The notes beneath the pieces are model-generated. The model did not search any database and was not told the origin of the DNA. It saw only the letters and a list, made by a program, of their open reading frames with translations. From G958295645 sp965242735 (GTDB lineage Bacteria > Gemmatimonadota > Gemmatimonadetes > Longimicrobiales > Gaopeijiaceae), in assembly GCA_965242735.1 (NCBI GenBank), contig OZ251497.1, forward strand, positions 1,984,001 through 2,048,000: DNA of 64,000 nt. Direction: 5' to 3'. Position numbers and translations under genes: made by a program. Below are positions 1 through 7,861 of this stretch, piece after piece. How positions within the stretch are numbered: the first letter of the stretch is position 1; each line of letters starts with the position of its first letter.

Positions 1-356
1 TGCCCGTCTTCGGCCTCCCGGGCAACCCGGCCTCCGCGTTCGTGACCTTTCACGTCCTGGTCGCGCCCTTCCTGCGCGCGGTCCTGGGCGCGCCGGAGCC
101 CGGCGGCACGTTCGCCATGGCCGTCGCGGGCAACGACCTGCCCGGTTCGGCGGGGACCACCCAGTTCCTGCGCGTGCAACTGGACCGGGGCCTCGGCGGA
201 GACCTGCCGCGCTGCCGCCTGTGCGGCCCTCAAGGGAGCGGCCTCGTGTGCTCGCTTCGCGACGCGGACGCGCTGGCCGTCCTCCCGGAGGACGCCGGGA
301 GGATCGAGCGCGGCGAACAAGTGCGGCTGATGCTGCTCGCGGGCGCGGACCAATGA
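1..356 (+). CDS. moeA: molybdopterin molybdenumtransferase, C-terminal part (cut by window edge)
   Basis: Only the last 117 codons are present; the reading frame enters at base 3 and stops with TGA at 354-356. The fragment opens with PVFGLPGNPASAF, which matches the conserved GLPGNP loop of MoeA. MoeA inserts molybdate into adenylylated molybdopterin in the last step of molybdenum cofactor synthesis. The remainder fits the small beta-barrel MoeA C-terminal domain (about residues 40-117 of the fragment). The stop overlaps the start of the M23 lipoprotein gene by four bases (ATGA), so the two are probably co-transcribed. Family assignment is firm; a MoeA paralogue with another role cannot be excluded from the C-terminus alone. 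Confidence 0.85.
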   Translation, partial: PVFGLPGNPASAFVTFHVLVAPFLRAVLGAPEPGGTFAMAVAGNDLPGSAGTTQFLRVQLDRGLGGDLPRCRLCGPQGSGLVCSLRDADALAVLPEDAGRIERGEQVRLMLLAGADQ

Positions 357-841
357 GCGGCGCCCAGCAACAGGAGCGGCAGGCCAGGCCAGGCCGCGTG
401 GGTTTGGGAGCTCTGGCGGCGCTGGCGTCCGTGCTCGCCGCCTCGTGCCAGACGGCCCAGTGGCCCGTGAGCGGCCCGATGACGTCGCCCTTCGGACTGC
501 GCATGGAGGGGGCATGGCCCGACATGCACCGGGGCGTCGACATCGCGGCCCCCGTCGGCACGCCCGTGCGCCCCCTGCTGGGCGGGCGCGTGCGCTTCGC
601 CGGACCCATGAGCGGATACGGCCAAGTCGTCTGGGTGGACCACCGCGACGATCTGCTCTCCGTCTACGCGCACCTGTCCGAAGTGTCCGTCGCGGCCGGA
701 CAGGACGTGGACAAGGACACCGTCGTCGGCCTCGTCGGCGCGACCGGCGTTGCGACCGGACCGCACCTGCACCTGGAAGTGTGGCGATGGGGCCGCGAGG
801 TGGACCCGGTGGCGCTGATGGGCCGGCCGCCTGGAGGGTGA
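353..841 (+). CDS. M23 family metallopeptidase, predicted lipoprotein
   Basis: A 162-residue LytM/M23 peptidase predicted to act on peptidoglycan cross-links in the periplasm. The N-terminus has a basic stretch, a hydrophobic segment (about 16-31) and a lipobox ending LAASC with the acceptor cysteine at residue 32. Zinc-site residues are visible: H59 and D63 in HRGVD, H107 in YAHL, and H138/H140 in GPHLHLEV, so the protein should be catalytically competent. It is short, essentially one M23 domain without coiled-coil or LysM partners. The ATG at 353 overlaps the moeA stop, which decides the start. It could be a true hydrolase or an amidase activator; the intact metal site favours hydrolase. 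Confidence 0.85.
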   Translation: MSGAQQQERQARPGRVGLGALAALASVLAASCQTAQWPVSGPMTSPFGLRMEGAWPDMHRGVDIAAPVGTPVRPLLGGRVRFAGPMSGYGQVVWVDHRDDLLSVYAHLSEVSVAAGQDVDKDTVVGLVGATGVATGPHLHLEVWRWGREVDPVALMGRPPGG

Positions 842-857
842 CGAGCGCGACCGAGAG

Positions 858-898
858 CGATTATCGTTGAATATCATGACCACGACTCCCGATAATCG
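858..898. promoter_or_regulatory. inverted repeat spanning the start of the DUF4143 ATPase gene
   Basis: CGATTATCG at 858-866 and CGATAATCG at 890-898 form a perfect 9-bp inverted repeat with a 23-bp spacer. The repeat flanks the ATG at 876 and is AT-rich against a very GC-rich background. It could be an operator for autoregulation or an mRNA hairpin that masks translation initiation. No protein partner can be named from sequence. Confidence 0.35.
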
Positions 899-2063
899 AC
901 TCTTGCCGCGCCCGGAACTGCTCCGCCGGATCCGCGAGGGCCTTGCGGAGGCGCCCGTCGTGGCCCTGCTGGGCGCTCGCCAGACGGGCAAGACCACGCT
1001 GGCCCGGCAAGTCGCTGCCGCCTGGCCGGGACCGGCCACCGTCTTCGACCTGGAGACCGCCGCCGGGCGACAGGCGTTGGCGGCCACTCCAGAGCGGGTC
1101 CTCAGGAGTTCGGAAGGGCTCGTGGTCGTCGACGAAGTGCAACGGATGCCGCATCTCTTCGAAGCGTTGCGCCCGGTGTGCGACGATCCGGCACGCAGGG
1201 CGGTCTTTCTCCTGCTGGGCAGCGCGTCCTGGGACTTGATCCGCGGCGTGTCGGAAACGCTGGCCGGACGAATCCTGTTCGTGCGGGTCGGGGGGTTTTC
1301 GTTGGACGAGACCGGTCCGGAAGGCCTGGACCCGCTGTGGATGCGCGGAGGCTTCCCTCGGGCCTACTTGGCCTCGTCCGCCCCCGCCTGGGCCCGCTGG
1401 ATGCGGTCGTTCGCCCGGACGTTCCTGGAGCGGGACGTTCCGGGCTTGGGCTCGCGCGTGCCACCGGAAGCCCTCGGCCGGTTCTGGCGAATGCTGGCCC
1501 ACTGCCACGGCCAAGCCTGGAACGCGGCCGAACTGGGCCGGTCCATGGACGCCACAGCCAAGACCGTCAACCGCTACCGGGACCTCCTGGAGGGCAGCTT
1601 CATGATTCGCGTCCTGCCGCCATGGTTCGAGAACCTCGGCAAGCGCCTGGTCAAGTCGCCCAAGGTGTACCTCCGCGACAGCGGCGTCCTTCACCACCTG
1701 CTGGGGTTGGAGCGAAGGCGCGACCTGCACGCCCATCCCCGCTACAGCGCCAGCTGGGAGGGATTCGCCCTGGAGCAGGTCCTGGCCGCTCACGGCGAGC
1801 GCGAGGCCTACTTCTACGGCACGCACCGAGGCGCCGAGCTGGATCTGGCGCTCCTGCGAAGGGGCCGCCGCTGGGGCTTCGAGTTCAAGTGCACCGACGC
1901 GCCCCGAACCACCCGCTCCATGCACGTGGCCGCCGCCGACTTGAATCTCGCCCACCTCTGGGTGGTCTACCCGGGAGACCGCGAGTTTCCGATGGCGGAG
2001 GGCATGACGGCCTTGCCGCTGAAGAACGCGATGTCCTTCAAGATGGAAGCGCCGCAGGCATGA
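876..2063 (+). CDS. DUF4143 / AAA_14 family ATP-binding protein
   Basis: A 395-residue P-loop ATPase of the AAA_14 plus DUF4143 type, common in accessory regions, with no settled biochemical role. Walker A is GARQTGKTT (about residues 34-42) and Walker B ends VVVDEVQ (about 83-89). A sensor-like stretch GSASWDLIRG follows, then a winged-helix-like middle part. The C-terminal DUF4143 portion has the conserved WEGFALEQ and a nuclease-like end with GAELDLAL and FEFKCTDAP, reminiscent of a PD-(D/E)xK fold. I chose the ATG at 876; a TTG at 867 adds three residues. The stop overlaps the ATG of the AlbA_2 gene by four bases, so the two are translationally coupled. Function is unknown. Confidence 0.8.
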   Translation: MTTTPDNRLLPRPELLRRIREGLAEAPVVALLGARQTGKTTLARQVAAAWPGPATVFDLETAAGRQALAATPERVLRSSEGLVVVDEVQRMPHLFEALRPVCDDPARRAVFLLLGSASWDLIRGVSETLAGRILFVRVGGFSLDETGPEGLDPLWMRGGFPRAYLASSAPAWARWMRSFARTFLERDVPGLGSRVPPEALGRFWRMLAHCHGQAWNAAELGRSMDATAKTVNRYRDLLEGSFMIRVLPPWFENLGKRLVKSPKVYLRDSGVLHHLLGLERRRDLHAHPRYSASWEGFALEQVLAAHGEREAYFYGTHRGAELDLALLRRGRRWGFEFKCTDAPRTTRSMHVAAADLNLAHLWVVYPGDREFPMAEGMTALPLKNAMSFKMEAPQA

Positions 2064-2776
2064 GCCTCGTCGAACGAACGGCGTCGTGGCGCCACGACTG
2101 CCTGGGGCGGATCTGCGGGCTCGCGAACGCGCAGGGCGGCGTGCTCGAGGTGGGCCGCGACGACAGCGGCGCCGTCGTGGAAGCGAAGGACGTCGACCGA
2201 CTGGCAAAGGAGATTCGCCGCGAGGTCGAGTCGCAGATGGGCATCGTCGTGGACGTGCAGCTGAAGCGCAAGGACGACGCCCAGTACGTGCGGATCGTCG
2301 TCGGCGCCAGCTCCCGCCCGGTCAGCCTGCAGGGAGAATTCCACTACCGAAGCGCTTCCACGGCGGAGGTGCTCCGAGGCTCGGCGCTGGAACGATTCCT
2401 GGCGCGGAGGCGGCGGAGACTGCCGGAGCGCCCTGCCCAAGAAGCGGACTCCCCTGCCCAAGAAATCGTCAACGTTGCCCGAGAACGGCCTGAGACTACC
2501 CAAGAAACCGTCAATACTACCCAAGAAACACCCGAAACTACCCAAGAACCGACGTCCGCTACCCAAGAAACCACGCCGCAATCGCCGCCCGCCACGACCC
2601 GCGAACGCATCTTGGCCCTGCTGAAGGCCGATCCCCGAACGACGCGACGGCGCATGGCGGAGCAGATCGGGATCACGCCGGACGGCGTCAAGTACCACTT
2701 GGCCAAGTTGCGGAAGGCGGGGATCATCCGGCACGTGGGTCCGACGAAGGCCGGGCGCTGGGAGGTCCTGAAGTGA
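2060..2776 (+). CDS. AlbA_2 domain / winged-helix protein, shortened form
   Basis: A 238-residue putative regulator. Residues 1-115 match the AlbA_2 (Schlafen-like, PF04326) domain, with ANAQGG, a DDSG turn and the YRSAST signature. Residues 120-185 are a Q/E/T-rich linker in which the TTQE motif recurs, encoded by repeated CTACCCAAGAA-like DNA (about 2455-2570). Residues 186-238 are a winged helix (ITPDGVKYHLAKLRKAG) with the common HVGPTKAGRWEVL ending. In full-length relatives, as I recall the family, a GHKL-type ATPase domain of roughly 200 residues lies between AlbA_2 and the linker. It is absent here, so an internal deletion is likely while the frame stays open. The gene starts inside the previous stop (ATGA) and ends 4 bp from the convergent ATPase. 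Confidence 0.75.
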   Translation: MSLVERTASWRHDCLGRICGLANAQGGVLEVGRDDSGAVVEAKDVDRLAKEIRREVESQMGIVVDVQLKRKDDAQYVRIVVGASSRPVSLQGEFHYRSASTAEVLRGSALERFLARRRRRLPERPAQEADSPAQEIVNVARERPETTQETVNTTQETPETTQEPTSATQETTPQSPPATTRERILALLKADPRTTRRRMAEQIGITPDGVKYHLAKLRKAGIIRHVGPTKAGRWEVLK

Positions 2777-2780
2777 CCCG

Positions 2781-4328
2781 CTACATGCCCCAGACGTGGA
2801 TGGGCGTCGCTTCGGCGACGGGCGGGCGGTGGAAGATCTTCTCTTCCGACGTCCGGTTCGAGTCGCGGTCGACGATCACCAAGTGCCCTTCGGTCGCTTC
2901 GCAGCGGTCCATGTAGGCGGCGGTCTGCTCGAGCCCCAAGCGGACGACGGCTTCGAGACCGTCCCTTGCTCGGCGCAGCTTGCACTCCACGACGCGCTTG
3001 CTCGGGGCGCCGCCCTCGGGCCACGTGACCAGCAGGTCCGTCCGCCCGCGTCCCAGCCCGTACTCCCGTTCGATTCGGCCGCCGCTGTTGACGATGCGTT
3101 GCAGGAACGCCTGCAGAAGGAGCTGCGGCCACGCCTCCTGGTACTCGAAGCGCTTCGACCAGTGCTCCGAATGCTCGCGAAAGAACGCCTGGAACGCCTG
3201 CATCAGCCTCGACAAGTCCAAGCTTCCGCCTGCGCGCAGGTACCATGCGGGCTCCTCGGCCAGCGCCGTCTGCGCCGCCGCGGTGAGTTCGCGCGGGATC
3301 ACTTCGGCGTAGATCGGGTTGGCGATGCGCAACGGCGGGTCCTGGGCAACCAGCCCCAGATCTCGGGCGTACTCCAAGTCCCGCGCCGTGAACTCCGGCT
3401 CGTTCTCCCCGCTCAGGACAGGCTCGACGACCCGGCGCACTCGGCCGTCTCCGAGCCTGTGGGCCAGCTGGTCCAAGTGGGTCGCCCGGCGAACGACGAC
3501 CCGCTCTCGGGCGGCGTCCACGTCGTCCTCCGTGATCTCCCGGGAACGGTCGCGGGCGGCGTCTCCCTCGAAGCACGCCGCGGCGGCGAGGGCGTTGACC
3601 AGCCACGGTTGTCCCTGGGTCTGCTCCCACACCTTCTCCACGGCCGCCGGCGCGAAGCGCTGCCCGGTGTCCTCGGTGTGCTGGCCCAGCAACGAGCGCA
3701 CCTGCCGTCGCGAGAAGTCTCCGAGGCGCAACGACTTCGCCACGATGTTGAAGGGGCTGACGGACGGGTCCAGGCGGTAGTCCCGGACGTCGCGGAGGCC
3801 GCAAAGGACGACGCTCTGCGGAAAGGCGGCCGGCCGCTTGTCGTAACCCGCCCGAAGCTGGGCCAGCACCGACAGCAACGGACCCTTGGCCAGGCCGTCG
3901 ATCTCGTCGACGAGCAGCGCCAAGGGTTTTCGCGCGACGGCGGCCCAGCGGGACAGCACGGCGCCCAAGGCCCCGTCCGGCCCATGCTTCGCCAAGGAGG
4001 CGGGCCATTCGCGATCGACGAATTCGTCGCCGAGGTCGAGGGCCCGTTCCCCGATCTGCGCGAGGACGGCCCGCACGGCCTCCAGGTTGCCGGGCCACGC
4101 GCGGGCGCTCTCGAAGCTGGCGTAGACGCAATGGCAACCAGCGGCGTTCAGGAAGTCGCGGGCGGCCAGCAGGACGGTGGTCTTGCCCGACCGCCGGGGG
4201 GCGTGCAGGACGAAGTACTGCTTGCGCCGGACGAGGGTTTGAAACTCCTCCATGTCCAGCCGTTCCAGGGGCGGAACGATGTAGTGGTCCGCGGCGACCA
4301 CCGGGCCCGCGATGTTGAAGAAGCGCAT
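2781..4328 (-). CDS. AAA-like ATPase with C-terminal PD-(D/E)xK-like region
   Basis: A 515-residue STAND/AAA-type ATPase. Walker A is HAPRRSGKTT (about residues 43-52) and Walker B is LALLVDEIDG (about 134-143). The middle has the QGQPWLVNALA helix typical of the AAA_14/AAA-like family and a winged-helix region. The C-terminus contains GRGRTDLLV followed by RVVECKL (about 440-465), which fits a restriction-endonuclease-like D...ExK core, as in PD-(D/E)xK-tailed AAA ATPases. It starts at ATG 4328. It converges on the AlbA_2 gene with a 4-bp gap and lies downstream of etfA, separated by a repeat-filled spacer. The role is unknown; the nuclease-like tail suggests a DNA-directed activity, but this is inference. 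Confidence 0.75.
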   Translation of the reverse strand: MRFFNIAGPVVAADHYIVPPLERLDMEEFQTLVRRKQYFVLHAPRRSGKTTVLLAARDFLNAAGCHCVYASFESARAWPGNLEAVRAVLAQIGERALDLGDEFVDREWPASLAKHGPDGALGAVLSRWAAVARKPLALLVDEIDGLAKGPLLSVLAQLRAGYDKRPAAFPQSVVLCGLRDVRDYRLDPSVSPFNIVAKSLRLGDFSRRQVRSLLGQHTEDTGQRFAPAAVEKVWEQTQGQPWLVNALAAAACFEGDAARDRSREITEDDVDAARERVVVRRATHLDQLAHRLGDGRVRRVVEPVLSGENEPEFTARDLEYARDLGLVAQDPPLRIANPIYAEVIPRELTAAAQTALAEEPAWYLRAGGSLDLSRLMQAFQAFFREHSEHWSKRFEYQEAWPQLLLQAFLQRIVNSGGRIEREYGLGRGRTDLLVTWPEGGAPSKRVVECKLRRARDGLEAVVRLGLEQTAAYMDRCEATEGHLVIVDRDSNRTSEEKIFHRPPVAEATPIHVWGM

Positions 4329-4622
4329 GATTGGAGCGAACGGTAGAGCCGGACGGGGGCGGCGGCAACCACCAACCCCCAGGCGATCGTTGGCTGGCAG
4401 GGCGGCCCCGGTCGCGACGCCCGCGCCCGAACCAGCTTGGCGGCGGCCAGCGCGGGGGCGCCCGCGCATCCGCAAGCCGCGCACGGATCGGGCTTAGCCC
4501 GGGGCCGGGCGAAAGAAGGCCGCAACCTTGGGCGGGCGCCCGCACGCGGACCGGAATCAGCCAGGAATCGGACTCGCCCGACCACGGACGCGGCGTCCGC
4601 GCCCGCGCGGACCGGCTCAGCC
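4329..4622. repeat. GC-rich spacer with three degenerate tandem units at the etfA 3' end
   Basis: There is no convincing gene in the roughly 290 bases between the ATPase start and the etfA stop. Three degenerate copies of a unit ending CGGAYCGGnnTYAGCC are visible, with ends at about 4499, 4562 and 4622, giving periods of 63 and 60 bp. Each is preceded by a GGCGCCCGC-like block. The copy nearest etfA contains its TGA stop (4617-4619). The arrangement suggests repeated duplication of the gene end plus spacer. Confidence 0.5.
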
Positions 4623-5657
4623 CCGCGGCAGCTTCCGAACCGCCTCCGTGATGGCCGGCACGACTTCGAAGAGGTCGCCGACGATGCCGTAGTCGGCCAC
4701 GCCGAAGATGGGCGCGTCTGGATCGGCGTTCACTGCGACGACGAGCTTGGCGGTTCGCATCCCCGCCAAGTGCTGCACGGCCCCGGAGATGCCGACCGCG
4801 AAGTAGAGGTCCGGCGTCACCGTCTTGCCCGTCTGTCCCACCTGTTCGGCGTGAGGCCGCCAGCCCGCGTCCACGACGGCGCGCGACGCGCCCAGCGCGG
4901 CGGTCTCGCCCAAGGCGGCGCGCAGGTCTTCCAGGACGCCCCAGCGCTCCGGTCCCTTCATGCCGCGGCCGCCGGACACGACGATGGAAGCCTCGGAGAC
5001 GTCCAGCGCCGCCCCTTCCGAAGGCTCGAAGCGGACCGCTCGCCAGCCCGCCTCCGCCGCGTCCGGACCCGGCGCCCGCGCTTCGACGGACGCCTCGCGC
5101 GGACACGCCGCCGGAGACAAGGCGTTGGGGCGCAACGAAACCGCCACGCGGCGGCCCCGGCAACGCACCCGGGCCAGCGCCTTCCCGGCGTACACGGGGC
5201 GCGTCGCGAGCACGTCGCCGCCGTCGGCTTCCAACGCGACCACGTCGGACAGCAACGGGCACGCCAGCTTGGCCGCCACGCGCGGCGCCAAGTCTCGCCC
5301 CGTGGGCGTCGCCGAAAACAGCACGGCCCGATGGCCGCCGTCTCGCGCCGTCGCGGCCACCACGGCCGCATGCGCGCCGGGACCGGCCGACCCGAAGCCC
5401 TCCGCCTCCAACCCGACGATCCGGTCGGCGCCCCACTCCGCCAAGCCCGCCGCCGCCTTCGCCACGCCGGGCTCGCCCAGCGCCATGGCATCCACCGCAA
5501 CGCCGCCCCAAGCGTCCGCCAGCTGGCGCGCCGCCGAGACCGCTTCGACGGACGCGGTGCGCACGGCGCCGTCCGCGCCCGCTTCGACCACGGCCAGCAC
5601 GCCGCCGGCCATGGCGCCGGCGTCCGGCCCATTTGCGTTTCCTTGGTCCGCGCTCAT
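4617..5657 (-). CDS. etfA: electron transfer flavoprotein alpha subunit
   Basis: A 346-residue FixB/EtfA protein that binds FAD and, with EtfB, passes electrons from acyl-CoA and related dehydrogenases to the quinone pool. The C-terminal FAD domain has the diagnostic GQTGKTVTPDLYFAVGISG and QHLAGM motifs (about 265-300), then DAPIFGVADYGIVGD (about 315-330). The N-terminal domain begins at VLAVVEAG after about 18 extra residues. It starts at ATG 5657, only 5 bp after the stop of the propeller gene, so it is translated in the same unit as nhaC, etfB and the propeller gene. It is complete, with no missing motif. Confidence 0.95.
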   Translation of the reverse strand: MSADQGNANGPDAGAMAGGVLAVVEAGADGAVRTASVEAVSAARQLADAWGGVAVDAMALGEPGVAKAAAGLAEWGADRIVGLEAEGFGSAGPGAHAAVVAATARDGGHRAVLFSATPTGRDLAPRVAAKLACPLLSDVVALEADGGDVLATRPVYAGKALARVRCRGRRVAVSLRPNALSPAACPREASVEARAPGPDAAEAGWRAVRFEPSEGAALDVSEASIVVSGGRGMKGPERWGVLEDLRAALGETAALGASRAVVDAGWRPHAEQVGQTGKTVTPDLYFAVGISGAVQHLAGMRTAKLVVAVNADPDAPIFGVADYGIVGDLFEVVPAITEAVRKLPRG

Positions 5658-5661
5658 CGGA

Positions 5662-7023
5662 TCAATTCCACTCTCCCTGTGAGCCCTCTTGCATGTCCCC
5701 CTTGCCACGCGCTTCCGAAGCTCCAGGCATCCGAATGCTGTATCGGAACAGTACGGGAACGCCCAGTTCTCCTTCTGCAACGGCGTACACTACGTCGCCG
5801 CGGCTGGCCGCCACGCGATGCGGCCTCGGAAGCCGCACCGTTCCTCTGACGTTGCCAAGCACGTCCAACACCGCGTATTCCGACGACGTCAAGTCCACGT
5901 CTCGCCGCAACCAGATGACGTCGTCCTGGCCGACCTGCAAGTCCGAAAATGCCGGCAGATCGTCTTCGATCACTCCCCTTCTTGCAAGCTCGTCGTGAAA
6001 CGTGTCCGCCGAAGGCCGGCGCTCCGGGTCTTCTGAAAACACCACGGCCTCTTCTACAAGCGACGTCGCCATCTCCTGTGTTGCCGGGAGGGGCCGATAT
6101 GGGTATTCCCGAGTCCATGTCGTGTCGCCCATCGAGTCAATCGTCCATACTCGAATCGCGTTCGTTGCTCGTCTTCCAGGGCCGCGCTGGCGCACGCTCG
6201 CCTCCACAATATTGCCCTTGCTCGTCACGACGGTCCGCTTGTTCTCGTCAAAAGGCGACCAGATCGCGTGTGTCGCCTGTCGTCGTTCAATCGTCAACAC
6301 AGTGGTCGTTGTTTCTTCCCATGCAAGCGTGTCGACGATGCGTCCGTCCGCGTCGACCTTCAAGAAAGGCACGCGGGCCTCCGCATGGTTGATCCCGCGT
6401 GTCGGCCTGTCCGGCACGGCCAGCATGTTCGGCCTCACGATGCCGGTTCCGTCCGGCAACACGACACGCGGCGAATTGGAATGAAACGACAGCCGTCCAT
6501 GACGAAACGGCGCCAAGTCGACGGACCATTGCTTGGATTCCAGGAGAGTTCCGTCCTGTTCAAAGACGCTGGTACGCAACAGTTGATTGTCGTTTACGAC
6601 AACTCGTCCATCTTGCCATGTCATGGCGTCCATGCTCATGAACTCTCCAGGCCCTTCGCCCCTGCGGCCGATGGTCGCCAGCATCTCGCCGTCATGACCG
6701 ACAACAAGAATTTCCGGAATCCTCGGTTGCGAAACGAACACCCGCCCGTCGTCGCCGATCGCCAAGTCGCCAACGGTCTGCAATGTCCACGAAACGTCTT
6801 GTTCGTTGCCGACTTGCAGCTCCAAATTCGAATGAATCCAGGGTCCGGAAAAGAGAGAATCACTCAGGATTGGACCGGCTCGCGCTTCCCGCTGATCGCT
6901 GCGCAACGCAGTGGAAGCCATGCATTGTCGGGGCGCGAAGAGCGTCGGGGCCAGCGCCGACGTCGCTGCGATCAAGCCGCAAACGGCCTGTCCTGCGGCG
7001 TTCTCAAGACGAGCGATCGGCAT
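5662..7023 (-). CDS. 6-bladed beta-propeller protein, exported
   Basis: A 453-residue protein of the 6-bladed beta-propeller/NHL-like group. Its N-terminal hydrophobic stretch (about 10-30) looks like a signal peptide. Blade-like strands recur (GDLAIGDDGRVFVSQ, FEQDGTLL, LKVDADGRIVDTL, YAVLDVLGNV), and IGRRGEGPGEF is the characteristic GxGPGEF turn. No enzymatic residues are evident. The gene sits between etfB and etfA in the same orientation with 5-18 bp gaps, yet its base composition is clearly lower in GC than both flanks and it uses many AT-ending codons. This suggests later insertion into an etfBA operon. Relatives are often secreted or outer-membrane-associated proteins of unknown role; a link to electron transfer is not implied by sequence. 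Confidence 0.7.
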   Translation of the reverse strand: MPIARLENAAGQAVCGLIAATSALAPTLFAPRQCMASTALRSDQREARAGPILSDSLFSGPWIHSNLELQVGNEQDVSWTLQTVGDLAIGDDGRVFVSQPRIPEILVVGHDGEMLATIGRRGEGPGEFMSMDAMTWQDGRVVVNDNQLLRTSVFEQDGTLLESKQWSVDLAPFRHGRLSFHSNSPRVVLPDGTGIVRPNMLAVPDRPTRGINHAEARVPFLKVDADGRIVDTLAWEETTTTVLTIERRQATHAIWSPFDENKRTVVTSKGNIVEASVRQRGPGRRATNAIRVWTIDSMGDTTWTREYPYRPLPATQEMATSLVEEAVVFSEDPERRPSADTFHDELARRGVIEDDLPAFSDLQVGQDDVIWLRRDVDLTSSEYAVLDVLGNVRGTVRLPRPHRVAASRGDVVYAVAEGELGVPVLFRYSIRMPGASEARGKGDMQEGSQGEWN

Positions 7024-7041
7024 CTCGCGCGTGTCCCAGGC

Positions 7042-7794
7042 CTAGATCGCCTTGTCTTCGTGGCGAAGCAGCCGCACCAGCTCTTCGGCCGCTCCCGGTC
7101 CTTCCCCGAGAATCCGGCCCGGCGGACGGTCCGGCGGATGCGCGAGCGACTCGATCTCGAATCCCGCCTCGGGCGCCTCGGCCGCCTTCTGCTCCAGGGG
7201 CTTGCGCTTGGCGGCCATGATGCCGCGCAGAGAGGCGTACCGGGGCTCGTACTTGCCCTTCGTGATCGTGGCGACCGCCGGCAGGGTCAGCTCGACCACC
7301 CAATGGCCGCCTTCGACCACTCTTCGGCAGGTCGCGACGCCGTCCGCGACGTCGATCGACGCGACGGCGGTCGCGCACGGACGGCCGAGGAGCTCGGCCG
7401 CCATCGGACCGACCTGCTGCTGGTCGCTGTCGACCGCCTTCACGCCGAACAGGACGAGGTCCGCGTCCCAATGCCGCAGTTCCGCCGCCAAGACCTGCGC
7501 GGTGGCCCAGCCGTCCATGCTGGGCTCGCCCTGCAGCAGCACGGCCTTGTGCGCGCCCAGCGCCAGCCCCGACCGCAGGACTTCCTGCGCCTCGGGCGGC
7601 CCGTAGGCCAGCAACGCGACCTCGCCGTCCTGCCCCGCCGCCTCCGCGAGCTGCAGCGCGGCCTCCAAGGCGAACTCGTCGTAGGGGCTCATGACGTGCT
7701 TGACGCCCTCGGTCTCGACGGCGTCGCCCGCCGCGGCGATGCGAATTTGCGAGCCCGTGTCCGGCACGCGCTTGACGCAGACGGCAATCTTCAC
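7042..7794 (-). CDS. etfB: electron transfer flavoprotein beta subunit
   Basis: A 250-residue FixA/EtfB protein, of usual length. The N-terminus KIAVCVKRVPDTG and the segment MSPYDEFALEAALQLAE are typical, as is DLVLFGVKAVDSDQQQVGPM (about 110-129), which belongs to the AMP-binding region. The C-terminus carries the KRKPLE stretch that contacts EtfA. The start is GTG at 7794; upstream in-frame residues look non-coding. It is separated from etfA by the inserted propeller gene and preceded by nhaC (68-bp gap), all on the minus strand. Confidence 0.93.
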   Translation of the reverse strand: MKIAVCVKRVPDTGSQIRIAAAGDAVETEGVKHVMSPYDEFALEAALQLAEAAGQDGEVALLAYGPPEAQEVLRSGLALGAHKAVLLQGEPSMDGWATAQVLAAELRHWDADLVLFGVKAVDSDQQQVGPMAAELLGRPCATAVASIDVADGVATCRRVVEGGHWVVELTLPAVATITKGKYEPRYASLRGIMAAKRKPLEQKAAEAPEAGFEIESLAHPPDRPPGRILGEGPGAAEELVRLLRHEDKAI

Positions 7795-7861
7795 TCGGCG
7801 TCCTCTCGGGCCGGCGCGGTTCCGGCCACCGGGCAAGCGAGTCCGGCGGCCCCTTTCGGCA

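Noticed and set aside
1967..2734. Minus-strand frame with repeated FLGS peptides opposite the AlbA_2 gene
   Set aside because: It is the reverse complement of the TTQE-repeat linker; the plus frame has AlbA_2 and winged-helix domains and fits neighbours, so the minus frame is a shadow.
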